Of a stretch of DNA of 64,000 nucleotides, positions 19,831 to 29,475 are shown piece after piece. Within the stretch, counting starts at the first letter, position 1. The number at the start of each line of letters is the position of its first letter. The DNA comes from Pseudomonas paracarnis (GTDB lineage: Bacteria; Pseudomonadota; Gammaproteobacteria; Pseudomonadales; Pseudomonadaceae), in the NCBI RefSeq assembly GCF_904063055.1, contig NZ_CAJFCN010000003.1:248001-312000 (forward strand), given 5' to 3'. A program made the position numbers and the translations under genes. The notes below the pieces were generated by a model. The model saw only the letters and a program-made list of their open reading frames with translations. It was not told the origin of the DNA and did no database searches.

Positions 19831-20745
19831 TTGACCGAGTCCATTCGCAACCCGCTGACCCTTTACCTCACCCGCCTGGCGCCTTCCAGCCAGTTGACCA
19901 TGCGCTACGTGCTGCAGGATGCCGCCGACCGCCTGGGTTTCGAAGATCTCAACCTCGAAGAGATTGACTGGCACCTGCTGCAGCCCGAACACGTCATCGC
20001 ACTGGTGGCTGCCTTGCGCGAGGACGGCTTAGCGCCGAACACTTCGTCGCTGTATGTGAATGCGGTGCGCGGGGTCATGAATGAAGCGTGGCGCATGAGC
20101 TTGATCAGCCAGGACCACCTGTTGAAGATGCGCTCGGTCAAGGCCACGCCCGGTACGCGCCTGGGCCAGGGCCGCAATCTGCGCCGCACCTTGATCCGCG
20201 AGATGCTCGACGTCTGCGCCGCCGACCCTCGGCCTCAGGGCCTGCGGGATGCCGCAGTGATCGGTCTGTTATATGGCTCGGGCATGCGCAAGTCGGAGTC
20301 GGTGAACCTGGACCTGGCACAGATCAACTTTGACGAGCGCAGCTTGCGCGTGATCGGCAAGGGCAACAAAGAGCTGGTCAAGTACGCGCCGGACTGGGCG
20401 TTTGCCAAGCTGCAGGCCTGGCTGGCGTTCCGCCGCGAGCACCTCAAGGAAGGCGAGCAGGACGACAGCTTCTTGTTCAACCGTATCCGGCGAGGCAGCC
20501 ATATCACCCGGGAACGCATCACCAAGCATGCGATTTACTACATCGCGCGCCAGCGCGGCGATCAAGTGGGGGTCAAGATCATGCCCCATGATTTCCGTCG
20601 TTCGTTTATCACGCGGGTGATCGAGGAGCATGATTTGTCGATTGCGCAGAAACTGGCGCATCACACCAATATCCAGACCACCGCCAGCTATGACGTGCGT
20701 GACGACAATGAGCGGCGGCGGGCGGTGGATCGATTTGATTTGTAG
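19831..20745 (+). CDS. XerC/D-like tyrosine recombinase
   Basis: A 304-residue site-specific recombinase with TTG start. N-terminal core-binding domain ~1-110, catalytic domain ~120-300. The full catalytic set is visible: Arg153 in GSGMRKSESVN, Lys177 in IGKGNK, His253 and Arg256 in PHDFRRSF, His277/278 in LAHHTN and nucleophile Tyr287 in TASYDVRD. It is GC-rich like the surrounding core genes and stands alone, not next to phage genes. It is distinct from XerC and XerD housekeeping proteins in its N-terminal half. Its partner site is probably the palindrome immediately upstream. Confidence 0.88.
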   Translation: MTESIRNPLTLYLTRLAPSSQLTMRYVLQDAADRLGFEDLNLEEIDWHLLQPEHVIALVAALREDGLAPNTSSLYVNAVRGVMNEAWRMSLISQDHLLKMRSVKATPGTRLGQGRNLRRTLIREMLDVCAADPRPQGLRDAAVIGLLYGSGMRKSESVNLDLAQINFDERSLRVIGKGNKELVKYAPDWAFAKLQAWLAFRREHLKEGEQDDSFLFNRIRRGSHITRERITKHAIYYIARQRGDQVGVKIMPHDFRRSFITRVIEEHDLSIAQKLAHHTNIQTTASYDVRDDNERRRAVDRFDL

Positions 20746-20771
20746 GCTTGTGGATACACCACGATTCAAAT

Positions 20772-20793
20772 GTGGGAGCTGGCTTGCCTGCGA
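20772..20793 (+). repeat. Single REP unit
   Basis: GTGGGAGCTGGCTTGCCTGC followed by GA, the same unit as one arm of the 5307-5391 pair, in the 96-bp gap between convergent recombinase and efflux genes. Confidence 0.75.
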
Positions 20794-20841
20794 AGAGGGC
20801 CTCACAGGCAACCAGAATGTTGAATCTGCCTGCTCCTCTGC

Positions 20842-22053
20842 TCAGGAGGAAGGCGGGACGCTTGGAACCAGGTGAGCCGGCAAGCGCCGCAACGTCCACA
20901 AGGTGGTCAGCATCGCGGCAAGCGCACACAGCGCAATGCCGATCAACATCGGCGCCGGTGTATGGTCGGCAAAGATCCCCACCAAGGTCATCGCCACAGC
21001 CGCCGTGACCATCTGGATCGCGCCCAGCAGTGCAGACGCAGAACCCGCCACCGCACCATGATCCTCCAGCGACAGTACCCCGGCCGCCGGCAATAGCAGG
21101 CCAAGAAAGCCAAAACCGATAAACAACAGCCCCATCATCAAGCCCAGGCTGTCACCCCACAGTGTAGTAGCCGCCAGCAAGCTCATGACCGCCGCCACGC
21201 CCACCACCGACCAGCGAATCAACGGCGCCAGGCCAAAGCGGGCGCTGAGGCGGGCGGTCAATTGGCTCATGGCAAAAAACGAAGCCGCGTTGAACGCAAA
21301 GCACAGGCTGAACTGGGTCGGTGTCAGGCCAAAAAATTCGATGTACACGAAGGGCGCGCTGCCGATGAACACGAAAAAGGTGGCCAGGCCAAACCCGCAC
21401 ACCACCGACAAACCCGTAAAGACCGGGTCGCGGAGGAGGGCGCCATAACTGCCGAACGCCTGGCCCAGTGTCTTGCCCAGGCGGCGCTCGGCCGGGTGGG
21501 TTTCTGGCAGTTGTACGGCGGTCATCACCAGACACAGCACGGCCACCACCGCCAACACGGCAAACACTTCGCGCCAGCTCCAGATCGAAATCACCAGGCT
21601 ACCGGCCAGCGGCGCGAGGATCGGCGAAACACTCATCACCAGCATCAACAAAGCCATCAGACGCGCCGCTTCATGGCCGGTATACAGGTCACGGACAATC
21701 GCCCGTGGGATCACCATGCCCGCACAGGCACCGAACGCTTGTATGGCTCGAAAGCCGATCAGCACTTCGATAGTCGGGGCCAGTGCGCAGCCGACGCTGC
21801 CAATGGCAAAGATCACCAAACCTGCATAAATCGGAGGTTTACGCCCGAACACGTCGCTGAGTGGGCCGTAGAACAACTGGCACACGCCGATAATCATGAA
21901 GAACACCGTCAAACTCATCTGCACGGCCGCCGGCGAGGCCTGGAGGCTGGCGCCCAGGGTCGGCAGCGCCGGCAGGTAGATGTCGATGGCAAACGGGCCG
22001 ACGGCGGTGATCAAGCCCAGCAACAGGGCGAGGCGGGCGATACGTTGAGGCAT
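20842..22053 (-). CDS. Bcr/CflA-type MFS multidrug efflux transporter
   Basis: Proton-driven drug exporter of 403 residues with 12 predicted membrane helices in the inner membrane. It has the DHA1 opening [14 protein letters not shown] and MFS motif A ([12 protein letters not shown]) after helix 2, and [16 protein letters not shown] in helix 4-5. The frame is open to 22272, but the ATG at 22053 ([13 protein letters not shown]) begins just before helix 1, and the 73 upstream residues are not hydrophobic or conserved-looking. It is divergent from the chemoreceptor gene. Substrates cannot be told. Confidence 0.88.
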   Translation of the reverse strand: MPQRIARLALLLGLITAVGPFAIDIYLPALPTLGASLQASPAAVQMSLTVFFMIIGVCQLFYGPLSDVFGRKPPIYAGLVIFAIGSVGCALAPTIEVLIGFRAIQAFGACAGMVIPRAIVRDLYTGHEAARLMALLMLVMSVSPILAPLAGSLVISIWSWREVFAVLAVVAVLCLVMTAVQLPETHPAERRLGKTLGQAFGSYGALLRDPVFTGLSVVCGFGLATFFVFIGSAPFVYIEFFGLTPTQFSLCFAFNAASFFAMSQLTARLSARFGLAPLIRWSVVGVAAVMSLLAATTLWGDSLGLMMGLLFIGFGFLGLLLPAAGVLSLEDHGAVAGSASALLGAIQMVTAAVAMTLVGIFADHTPAPMLIGIALCALAAMLTTLWTLRRLPAHLVPSVPPSS

Positions 22054-22210
22054 TTGGCAGATCCAGGTAGAGCAACGGACGGTCAGCTTAAGGGAACCGC
22101 GCAGATCCGCAAACTTAGGCTTCACTAACAAGCAACAGCTGCCGATACAGCTAGCAACGACACTGAAACGGTTGGGCTCCCAACCGGCGGTCCTGGCACG
22201 GGGTACCACT

Positions 22211-23824
22211 ATGACGATCAAATTACGCTTGGTGCTGTTGATTGCGACCGGGTTGCTCACCGCTCTGATCATGAGCCTGGCTGGCTACCTGGGCAATACG
22301 CGGATGGCCGATGCGGTACAGGACAACGACGTCAGCATGACGGTACTGCGCAACCACATGGAAGCCGACATGATGCACGACGCCCTGCGTGCGGATGTAC
22401 TGTCGGCGATGTTGGTCGGGCTGGGCAAAAGCACCAGTACGGCGGCCGAGGTCAACAGCTCGATCAAGGAGCATGCCGAGCACTTTCGCGAGGTGCTGGC
22501 GGACAATCTCAAGCTGCCGTTGGACGCCTCGATCAAGGCCAGCCTGGAAAAAATCAAACCCAGCCTGGACACCTACATCAGTGCCGGCGAGCGCATCGTC
22601 GCGCTGGCCCTGGAGAATCCAGAGGCCGCACGAGGCGAACTGCAGACCTTCAATGCCGCGTTCAGCCAGTTGGAAGAACAAATGGCGGCGTTGAGCGAAC
22701 TGATCGAAAACAATACCCAACTCACCAGCACCGGTACCCGGCAAACCATCAGTAACGCTAACTGGACCTTGATTATCGTATTGGGGGCGAGCCTGCTATT
22801 GCTGCTTGCGCAAGGACGTTGGGTGACCCTGAGCATCATGGGGCCGTTGCGCACCGCCAGCCGTATTGCCCAGAGCATTGCCCATGGCAACCTGAGCGAG
22901 CCGATTGCCGAACCCAAGAACCAGGACGAAGCCAGTGCACTGATTCGCAGCCTGGCGACGATGCAGCGGGATTTGCGCGGCATGATCGAAGTGGTTCGCA
23001 GCAACGCCCATGGCGTCAATGGCATGAGCGAGCGCCTCAGCCAGGGTTGCCATGAAGTGGCAGGCAGCAGCCAGCAACAAAGCGTCGCCGCCAGCACCAT
23101 GGCCGCCGCCGCGAGCGAAATGACCGCCAGCATCGAAGAAATCACCCGTCACGCCCAACGTGCCCTGGACATGGCCAGCCAGGCTGAAACCCTGGCCAAG
23201 GACGGCGGCCGGGTTATCCACCAGGTGGTCAGCGACATGGATGGCATCGCCCGTTCTGCCCAACAGTCAGCCCAAGTGATCCGCACGCTGGACAAGGAGT
23301 CCGAGGCGATCTACAGCATTATCCAGGTGATCAAGGGGATTGCCGACCAGACCAACCTGCTGGCCCTGAACGCCGCCATCGAAGCCGCCCGCGCCGGTGA
23401 ACAAGGGCGCGGCTTTGCGGTCGTGGCCGACGAAGTGCGCAGCCTGGCCGGACGCACCAGCGCCTCCACCCAGGAAATAGCCAGCATGGTCGGGAGTATC
23501 CAGCAGAACACCCGTGAAGCGGTGATCAGCATGGAGGAGGGCGTTGCCCAAGTGGACAAGGGCATGGCGGTGACTGCCGAGGTGGAGCGCGCCATTCGCG
23601 AGATCCTCCAGGCTACGCTGAGTACCACTGAATTGGTCAACGATATTTCACGCACGATTAGTGAGCAGAGCCTGGCCAGTAATGAGATCGCTCATCAGGT
23701 GGAGAGAATTGCGGGGATGTCGGAAAGTAACAGTCGGGTGATTGGCGAGACGGCGTCGACGACGGATGAATTGTCGAGTTTGGCGGGGAAGCTTTCGCAG
23801 TCGGTGGATCGGTTTAGGCTTTGA
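22211..23824 (+). CDS. Methyl-accepting chemotaxis protein
   Basis: A 537-residue membrane chemoreceptor. It has a TM helix at ~5-28, a periplasmic four-helix-bundle-like sensor to ~185 ([19 protein letters not shown]...), a second TM helix ([18 protein letters not shown]), HAMP, then the signalling hairpin with the nearly invariant tip [20 protein letters not shown]. The frame opens at 22172, but ATG 22211 has GGGG 7 nt upstream. It would feed CheA/CheW at the pole; the ligand is unknown. It is the last core-like gene before the accessory island. Confidence 0.92.
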   Translation: MTIKLRLVLLIATGLLTALIMSLAGYLGNTRMADAVQDNDVSMTVLRNHMEADMMHDALRADVLSAMLVGLGKSTSTAAEVNSSIKEHAEHFREVLADNLKLPLDASIKASLEKIKPSLDTYISAGERIVALALENPEAARGELQTFNAAFSQLEEQMAALSELIENNTQLTSTGTRQTISNANWTLIIVLGASLLLLLAQGRWVTLSIMGPLRTASRIAQSIAHGNLSEPIAEPKNQDEASALIRSLATMQRDLRGMIEVVRSNAHGVNGMSERLSQGCHEVAGSSQQQSVAASTMAAAASEMTASIEEITRHAQRALDMASQAETLAKDGGRVIHQVVSDMDGIARSAQQSAQVIRTLDKESEAIYSIIQVIKGIADQTNLLALNAAIEAARAGEQGRGFAVVADEVRSLAGRTSASTQEIASMVGSIQQNTREAVISMEEGVAQVDKGMAVTAEVERAIREILQATLSTTELVNDISRTISEQSLASNEIAHQVERIAGMSESNSRVIGETASTTDELSSLAGKLSQSVDRFRL

Positions 23825-23840
23825 TCTGGGGCAACAGCTT

Positions 23841-23874
23841 ATAACTCAACTAAATAGTCATTTAGTTTAGTTAT
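23841..23874. repeat. 34-bp AT-rich palindrome after the chemoreceptor gene
   Basis: Arms ATAACT-ca-ACTAAAT and ATTTAGT-tt-AGTTAT around AGTC (23841-23855 and 23860-23874). It starts 16 nt after the chemoreceptor stop, exactly where core-like sequence gives way to the island. It may be the gene's terminator, though without a clean T-tract, or a boundary site. Confidence 0.55.
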
Positions 23875-24072
23875 GCACAAACGCTATTAAAAAGGAGGAG
23901 GGTAGCTCAGCAGATGAACTCGGGGTAGCTCATCCTTGCTCGTTATCTTCCAAATTTGAACGCTATCTCTCAAGGATTTGAAATTAGCACCCAGTGAAAT
24001 CACGTGTAGTCGGTAACAAGTCACGTCGTTTATGGGCTGCAACCATCAAGCGTGTGGATGGTTGAATTGATC

Positions 24073-24258
24073 CTACGCACGAACTGCCGTCAGGATTATC
24101 GTGCCGTTAGGTTTTACTTCCAGATCGAGTGTGTCGCCGCAGGCCAACTTGATGGCCGACAGGAGATCGTCAGTCAGCGGTATGATCAAATCGCCAGTGC
24201 CATCAGCTGCATCCTGGCATTTTACTTTCCAGCGTATTTTTAGCCTTAGGTTTCGGGT
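24073..24258 (-). pseudogene. SpoVT/AbrB-like small DNA-binding protein remnant, no start codon
   Basis: Open minus-strand frame ending in TAG at 24073-24075 that reads KIRWKVKCQDAADGTGDLII, then PLTDDLLSAIKLACGDTLDL and EVKPNGTIILTAVRA. This is the layout of AbrB/MazE-type swapped-hairpin domains. No ATG, GTG or TTG lies between it and the upstream stop. The adjacent frame carries xNPKPKAKNT preceded by GGAG and an ATA where ATG would be expected, suggesting loss of the start plus a one-base shift. Family assignment is by pattern only. Confidence 0.45.
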
Positions 24259-24282
24259 TTATTATTTTCTCCAGGTGGTCAG

Positions 24283-24468
24283 ATGACAGAGGCAATTTAT
24301 GATTATGACCCAGCAGACTCGCTGGTTGATTCAGAGGCCGTAGCTGTATTTTTGGCTGATGCACACGACACCGGTGATGCAGCTTTCATTGCCGAGGCTA
24401 TGGCCGTTGTTGCACGCGCCAAGATTCGTATCGAGGCAGATGGCCAAGCCCAGGATTCATCGTTCTGA
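24283..24468 (+). pseudogene. HigA-like addiction-module antidote, C-terminally truncated
   Basis: A 61-residue frame whose first ~47 residues (YDPADSLVDSEAVAVFLADA, then GDAAFIAEAMAVVARAK) match the start of TIGR02684-type antidote proteins. In the family, ARAK is followed by a helix-turn-helix (GMxxIAxxxGLSREALYKAL); here it changes to IRIEADGQAQDSSF and stops. No RelE/HigB-like toxin lies on either side. AGGTGG sits 4 nt before the ATG. It is probably a remnant of a toxin-antitoxin pair. Confidence 0.6.
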
Positions 24469-25072
24469 ACCTGTGTTGCTAGTAGCAACACCTGAGCGCT
24501 GATCACCAGGTGAAATGTAGCCTCCAGAGCTCCCCAGCTCCGCATAGGACGGTTCGCATAATGTATATTATGTTAAATGAAGTGTTATGCCTTATAGGTT
24601 CATGAGCTACGTAAGTCACTGATTCGACTGTGACCCCCACTGATTTATCGGAAACGTGGACGACTTAATCGGAAAGCATTCCACGCCAACCAGTTAGGTT
24701 GCACAACTGACGTACTATCTCAACCCGGCTACGCCTTTTCTGTCAGTACTAAATTGGAAAAAACCGCTCTGTAGCCCCTGATTTTTGGTGCCCACCGCCT
24801 GCGACCAAATCTCTCCTTGGTGTGCCGCGTGACGAAAGTAAATTGGAAAATGGAACTCAGCCATACTGGCCCCAGCGCAAATCCTTGTTCTCAATGAACT
24901 TATTCTCGCGCAAATATTAAAGCTGCTCCTGTACTCTGGGCGATTGACGAAAGTTAATCGGACAAAAATTCGTCTGCACGGCTGACGCCGCCCAGATGTT
25001 TGCTTTCATAGCACCTGCTGTATAGATTCAGATGCTGAGATCTCTAAGGCTCAAGGCTGTTAGCCGTTCGCA
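24469..25072. other. 600-bp gene-free region with repeat cluster
   Basis: No coding frame of note. The region holds five copies of an AT-rich motif close to TTAATCGGAAA or TAAATTGGAAA (separate entry) and ends at the degenerate recombinase gene. Confidence 0.6.
24644..24967 (+). repeat. Five direct copies of a TAAtcGGAAA motif
   Basis: Copies at 24644-24654 (TTTATCGGAAA), 24665-24676 (TTAATCGGAAAG), 24748-24760 (ACTAAATTGGAAA), 24837-24850 (AGTAAATTGGAAAA) and 24952-24967 (AGTTAATCGGACAAAA). The last two also share the preceding TGACGA. All are in the same orientation and lie just upstream of a recombinase-like gene, so they may be its arm-type binding sites. Confidence 0.6.
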
Positions 25073-26677
25073 ATGGCCGGCCTACATTTGGATGCATATA
25101 TGGTTCTGATGTTTCATGGACTGCTGACGCAGCCTGACTCGCATGCCGAGGGCTCCAGCGAACGGTCTTGTGCAGAAAAAGAGCTGGTGCGTATTTACCT
25201 CCAAAGTCTTCCGTCGGCTTTACGTGCTCAGGAAAGCTATGCGTTGATGACTGATTATGCGCTGGCCACCAGGGCTCAGCCCGCTCAGGCGCGCTGGGAT
25301 CAATCAGTTTTAGAAAAGTTTTTGCTTTGGAGCTTCATTGTTAAAACGAAGCCCCTGGCGGAACTAAATAATAGCGATGTGCAAGATTTTTTGAGCTTCT
25401 GCAATACCCCTCCTGAGTCATGGATATCAAAGAGCAACGATAGATTCGTAAAAGAATTTGGCCTTCTAAAAGCCAACCCAGAATGGCGTCCATTTCACTC
25501 TCCCTTATGCGAGCATGGGGTCAGGTGGGTTATTAACCGATTTTTTAGTTTTAACTCTGAAGCCATCGGCCTTGTCATTTGTCCTGCTAGTAGACCCGAA
25601 ACTCCTCATGTGAATACATGCAGTTGCACTGATGCAGAGCCGTTGTGCTGCGAATACCTTGATGCGTTAAAAGAAATCACGAACGGAAAGAAAGGACTAG
25701 AGCTCGGCTTGTTTATGTTCGCCACCTCGTTTTATCTTAAAGTACCCTTGAGGGATTGCCTTAACTATTTAACTTTCGATTGCTTTGATTTTTCGGACAA
25801 AACCAATGGAAGATTCAAAGTCAACACAGGTAACGGATCTATTTCCGGAAGAGTCCCTGAACATTATATGGAATATTTTTTGCGCTGGAGACAGATTTCC
25901 CAACTGCTGCCCTACCCTACACCTGATGAAATGCAACCATTGTTTCATCGGCGAGCAAAAAATTACCCGACAGCTTATCTTCCAAAAATTGACGTAAATG
26001 GTTTGCTTCCCACGAAACTCTTAAGAGCTTTTAATGAGGGTTGCGCACGGTGTCGTAAGCCGGAAGGTCAACTCCTGAGTAGTTTTGATAGAAGCAAAAA
26101 ATACAGAAATAAAGTCGCTAATAAACAGGAGGCTTTTTCTACTATTGAACGGCTCCACCAAGAGTCTAATAACATTAACCATGACACCTCTGCTACTGCA
26201 GTCCCTTTATACCTTGTAAAAGAAGGAGTCACGGCGCAATTGCCTGAAAAAGTAATAACTCACTTTTTAACCTCCTTTAATCCAGCTAGCAGTAAGGAGA
26301 TTTGCTCGGCTGGAGCGTCACTGTTTTGTTTGTTTGTTCGGGGGGAGCCGAACTATCTGAATCTTCGCGCGTTTGAAAAGCTTACTCTTTGGTCGATCCT
26401 GGTAGCTGGTAAGAGCCCGGCAGATCTAGATGCGTCAGATGCTAAATCGTTCTATCTATTCTGCTTGAATCCTCCAGCGCAGTGGATCAGCACGAGGATA
26501 TATTCCCGATCAAGCATATTGTGGCGGCCGTTTCTTAAGCTTCGGCCGGGCAAAGCTAACAATGTGCCTCGCGCCGGCATGATCGTGAGATGGTGCAATG
26601 CTTGCTACATCCAGCTGGTGCAGGCTGGTATTTTGCGCTCAAACCCATTTCAACGTTTAAACAAATATATTAACTAA
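25073..26677 (+). CDS. Degenerate tyrosine-recombinase-like protein with duplicated N-terminal domain
   Basis: A 534-residue AT-rich protein. A core-binding-like domain at ~79-120 (EKFLLWSFIVKTKPLAELNN, then CNTPPESWIS) recurs at ~434-474 (EKLTLWSILVAGKSPADLDA, then CLNPPAQWIS), each followed by WRPF, about half identical. Between them ~200-330 looks like a worn catalytic domain: LGLFMFATSFYLKVPLRDCL may hold the first Arg, and GRFKVNTGNG...RVPEHYMEYFLRWRQ the beta sheet. The HxxR box and nucleophilic Tyr are missing. It is probably inactive as a recombinase, possibly a DNA-binding accessory protein or a decayed fusion. Confidence 0.6.
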   Translation: MAGLHLDAYMVLMFHGLLTQPDSHAEGSSERSCAEKELVRIYLQSLPSALRAQESYALMTDYALATRAQPAQARWDQSVLEKFLLWSFIVKTKPLAELNNSDVQDFLSFCNTPPESWISKSNDRFVKEFGLLKANPEWRPFHSPLCEHGVRWVINRFFSFNSEAIGLVICPASRPETPHVNTCSCTDAEPLCCEYLDALKEITNGKKGLELGLFMFATSFYLKVPLRDCLNYLTFDCFDFSDKTNGRFKVNTGNGSISGRVPEHYMEYFLRWRQISQLLPYPTPDEMQPLFHRRAKNYPTAYLPKIDVNGLLPTKLLRAFNEGCARCRKPEGQLLSSFDRSKKYRNKVANKQEAFSTIERLHQESNNINHDTSATAVPLYLVKEGVTAQLPEKVITHFLTSFNPASSKEICSAGASLFCLFVRGEPNYLNLRAFEKLTLWSILVAGKSPADLDASDAKSFYLFCLNPPAQWISTRIYSRSSILWRPFLKLRPGKANNVPRAGMIVRWCNACYIQLVQAGILRSNPFQRLNKYIN

Positions 26678-27002
26678 AAAGCCAATGGGTATGGACTGTT
26701 TTGCGCAGTAGCAAGTAATGCCAGTGATCTTGCTCGCATGCCGCCCCTCTTGGTAATGGGCAGCTGTTCTGACTGCCCTCCCCGGCGTCATTAAGGTACA
26801 GCAGTTGGTTGCGCACAGAGCATTTCGCTGTCCTAGGCACCTCACCACATCTGCTGCCTACCCAGCCCTTGGTAGTCCCTAAAACGACAAAAGCGCCGCA
26901 CTATTGTAGCGACTCGCCCAAGGCACCGGTTTTAGGAAGCTGGTACTAGATCAATGTCTGGTTGAAGGTCGGCGCAAAATCTGTGTCCTGCGCGCATGAT
27001 CG
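26678..27002. other. Gene-free stretch
   Basis: About 325 bp following the recombinase-like gene. I see no convincing coding frame, hairpin with T-tract or repeat here. Confidence 0.5.
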
Positions 27003-27220
27003 CTACGGCTCGGACAGTGAGCGGTACCACTCAGCATAGGGCGTGTTAATAGCCTTGTGGCGGTTGTAGTCTGGACTGCCGTCGCTCCACCATACCGGGC
27101 CCCTCTCCCTAGTGCCCATTTCGCCTGATCTACTTCTGATCGAGCGGTGCGCATCTGGTCTGCATGATTTGTTGCCCTCGCTTCTTTGACGGCTCTGCGC
27201 GCCTCCATCAGCATCTGCAC
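27003..27220 (-). pseudogene. Frameshifted small conserved protein (VWW..GSPDYNRH type)
   Basis: The minus frame reads EARRAVKEARATNHADQMRT then SEVDQAKWALG, after which a one-base deletion at GGGAGAGGGG changes phase. In the next frame the protein continues RGPVWWSDGSPDYNRHKAIN and TPYAEWYRSLSEP to TAG at 27003-27005. The joined sequence resembles a small protein family often seen on Pseudomonas mobile elements, function unknown. The start is unclear (a GTG or ATG near 27215). Reconstruction is by reading both frames. Confidence 0.5.
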
Positions 27221-27692
27221 CAGCTGCCGGCGCTGGTATCAGCTAGCGCGGGATTGCTTGAGCTAATACATCAGAGACACCACCGACGGCTCACAAGCTG
27301 CACAGGAGAGATATACGGAGCGAGGTGAATGTAATGAGTCTTCATAAGTCCTTTTGAGTACATTTGTACTCCATCACTATTCCGGTCACCAAGTCCCTAA
27401 CAACCTCCACTCGTGACTAGGGCAAGCATGCACGTGGAGCGCTTTGTTCGCGATCACGTATCGCGGTGAAGCCAGACGCAGGAGCTCCTGAGGGCTGGGC
27501 ACGGCTGTTGTGAACCAAGCCCCGACTGCGTCTGGGTCTTGGCACTCCGGGCTTACATCCTTGTGGTTGCGCACTCCGCTTGCCTCATGGCTTCGATTCA
27601 TGAGTGCCCGGGCAGACATCATGCGCCGTGTTGCGACGAAGCTTGCTCCATGGGCATCATGAAATTAAACAACAACAATAAAGGCAGCCCCT
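27221..27692. other. Largely gene-free stretch
   Basis: About 470 bp. A 78-codon minus frame (27386-27622) containing SPECQDPDAVGAWFTTAVPS looks weakly protein-like but matches nothing I know; otherwise nothing is seen. Confidence 0.35.
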
Positions 27693-28112
27693 ATGATCTC
27701 CCCAATCGCCACCGTATTCGCCTTCATCCCGCAGCAAACTGGTGCCTCGAAAGCTCCCCAATGTAGCGACAAGCTGGACAGCCAAGTGGTATCGATCTTC
27801 CAGGCGATTGGTATTTCCTATTCGATCCTGGACAGAATGATTGCCCACGACGCCAGCTGTGCGGATGCGGCTGCGGAATTCTTTGTGACAACGCTTATGA
27901 AGGACGGTTGGTCATGGAACACATCGCACCGGTTAGTGACAGAGACAGACTGGCAGCAACGGATGTATCGAGCATGGAGCGTTTTGAGCACCGAGAACCG
28001 CGGAATCGCAGCGGCGCTAGACTATGAGGTGTACCAGAACTATTGGCCAAATCTGGAGTTTTGCGCGGATGGGTTTGAAGGGAAGATGGAGAGTTGGATA
28101 GCCGGGGCTTGA
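27693..28112 (+). CDS. Hypothetical protein
   Basis: A 139-residue protein with an ATG 8 nt after AAAGG. The N-terminus is mildly hydrophobic (MISPIATVFAFIPQ) but not a clear signal peptide; the rest is soluble with several Trp residues (MKDGWSWNTSHRLVTETDWQ, YQNYWPNLEF). I do not recognise the family. It is isolated on its strand, with gene-poor DNA on both sides. Confidence 0.5.
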   Translation: MISPIATVFAFIPQQTGASKAPQCSDKLDSQVVSIFQAIGISYSILDRMIAHDASCADAAAEFFVTTLMKDGWSWNTSHRLVTETDWQQRMYRAWSVLSTENRGIAAALDYEVYQNYWPNLEFCADGFEGKMESWIAGA

Positions 28113-28593
28113 AGGCGCCGCACGCTAGATCGTTTGCCCAGTCATCTGCCACTGACAAGGCACTTTGGAAAATACGAGCCCCCTACTCTCCTGAGCGCTC
28201 AAGCCTCGGTCGAGCAAGCTCATGACCGGGGAAGTGCTCAGTCCAGGTGCCCCCCCCCCGGCTCGAAAATGATCGGATACCAGTCACGGAAAGCCTGCAC
28301 GCATGATCACATTCAACACTAGGCAGGCCACCCAAGCGGTGGATGCTCCCCCCGCACTAGAGCCAACGCTTTGGTGCAGCCGGGAAAAACTAAGCCATAG
28401 CTTAGATTCTCTAGTCAACTGTGACAAAACCGCAAAAAATAAGGTAAATCTTAGTTTTCAGCTTCTGATCGTAGGCAGTGGGTTGCCTGACAGAATGCGT
28501 ACAAGGCTCTCCCAGCACTCAACATTTGCTCGGTCGCGGTGAGCCCTTCAAGACCGCAGCTTGAGTCCAGGGCCTAATCGACGCATTCCCCAC
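28113..28593. other. Gene-free stretch with a short perfect palindrome
   Basis: About 480 bp without a convincing gene; includes a run of nine or ten C residues near 28250 and the palindrome CTAAGC-CATA-GCTTAG at 28390-28405, which could be an operator. No function assigned. Confidence 0.4.
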
Positions 28594-29427
28594 CTACCCT
28601 CGCTTGCGAAGTATGCGCTTGGCCGTTGGCTCATTTCTGACGATGAGCAGCTCGGAGTCCAAGACTGTGCGCGAAATAAATGCAAGCGTGCGAAGCGTAG
28701 GCTGGGCATCGATTGCCCGCGCGACCTCATCTGGGTTGACCGACTTGTGCCCGATCAGGCGCCGGCTTCTGCTTTTACGGAGCGCGTCGACGATCAGTTG
28801 GCCAAGTTGGCGAATCCCGCTCTCATCCAGATCCCGGGTGGCTCGTTGATCCCGGGAGGTACCTAGAAGATCACTCATCATGTGGGTTTTGACTCGCGAT
28901 GGGTCATCCGAACACAGGTAGGCCACAGGATGGCTATTGAACACAACGTAGTGCTCATCATCGTCAGGCAGCACGCCGATATCATTGGGGCGGAACCCGA
29001 AAGAGTTGTCGACGATTTGCTTCGACAGGTAATGCGTATTGAGCTCGGCGCTTAGATGGAACGCAGGGGCCACGTAGTAGACTTCACTGCCCGTGCTTTC
29101 GAGCTCCAGTAGCAAATCATGCTGCGCGGAATGCCGTAACGCATGGAGGTGCCAACGGTAGTAGGCGCCCCCCATCAGCGTATATTCCTTGCAGTTTGTG
29201 CGCTCCAAGCGATGGCTCAGCTTGAACTGCAGAAACAGTGGCGATCCGAAAGGAATCTTCACGTCGTAGCCGCCACCCGGTTTTCCCTCCTTCTGCAGTG
29301 AAGGAAACTCAGGGGCAGCCACTACATGAGTGCTAGGCGCTGTGATCAGCTCGTTGGTGAAGGCGAAGCCGTAGGAAAATTCTGACATCTCGGGTTTCAT
29401 TATTGCTGCGTCCTTGCTGTTGGTCAT
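28594..29427 (-). CDS. Third gene of the Gabija-type operon, unknown function
   Basis: A 277-residue protein starting 49 bp after gajB on the same strand, so probably co-transcribed. I do not recognise a named family. The central GGGYDVKIPFGSPLFLQFKL segment (Asp, then Gln-x-Lys on a predicted beta strand) recalls the active-site strands of PD-(D/E)XK nucleases, but this is only a pattern. C-terminal half: DLDESGIRQLGQLIVDALRK, then RTVLDSELLIVRNEPTAKRI. Possible starts are ATG 29427, 29400 (AAGGA 10 nt upstream) and 29388. Likely a defence accessory or effector. Confidence 0.6.
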   Translation of the reverse strand: MTNSKDAAIMKPEMSEFSYGFAFTNELITAPSTHVVAAPEFPSLQKEGKPGGGYDVKIPFGSPLFLQFKLSHRLERTNCKEYTLMGGAYYRWHLHALRHSAQHDLLLELESTGSEVYYVAPAFHLSAELNTHYLSKQIVDNSFGFRPNDIGVLPDDDEHYVVFNSHPVAYLCSDDPSRVKTHMMSDLLGTSRDQRATRDLDESGIRQLGQLIVDALRKSRSRRLIGHKSVNPDEVARAIDAQPTLRTLAFISRTVLDSELLIVRNEPTAKRILRKRG

Positions 29428-29475
29428 TCATGGCAAAGCATCGGGCTTTAATGTCTGCATAGTGGCGGTCGGTGA

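Noticed and set aside
23895..23935. GGTAGCTCAGCAGATGAACTC resembling a tRNA 5' half
   Set aside because: No matching acceptor, anticodon or T-loop follows; the phrase GGTAGCTCA simply recurs 30 nt later. Not a tRNA or a clear att remnant.
24469..25072. CRISPR array suggested by five repeats
   Set aside because: Repeat units are 11-16 bp, variable, with unequal spacing (about 10 to 100 bp) and no cas genes; not a CRISPR.
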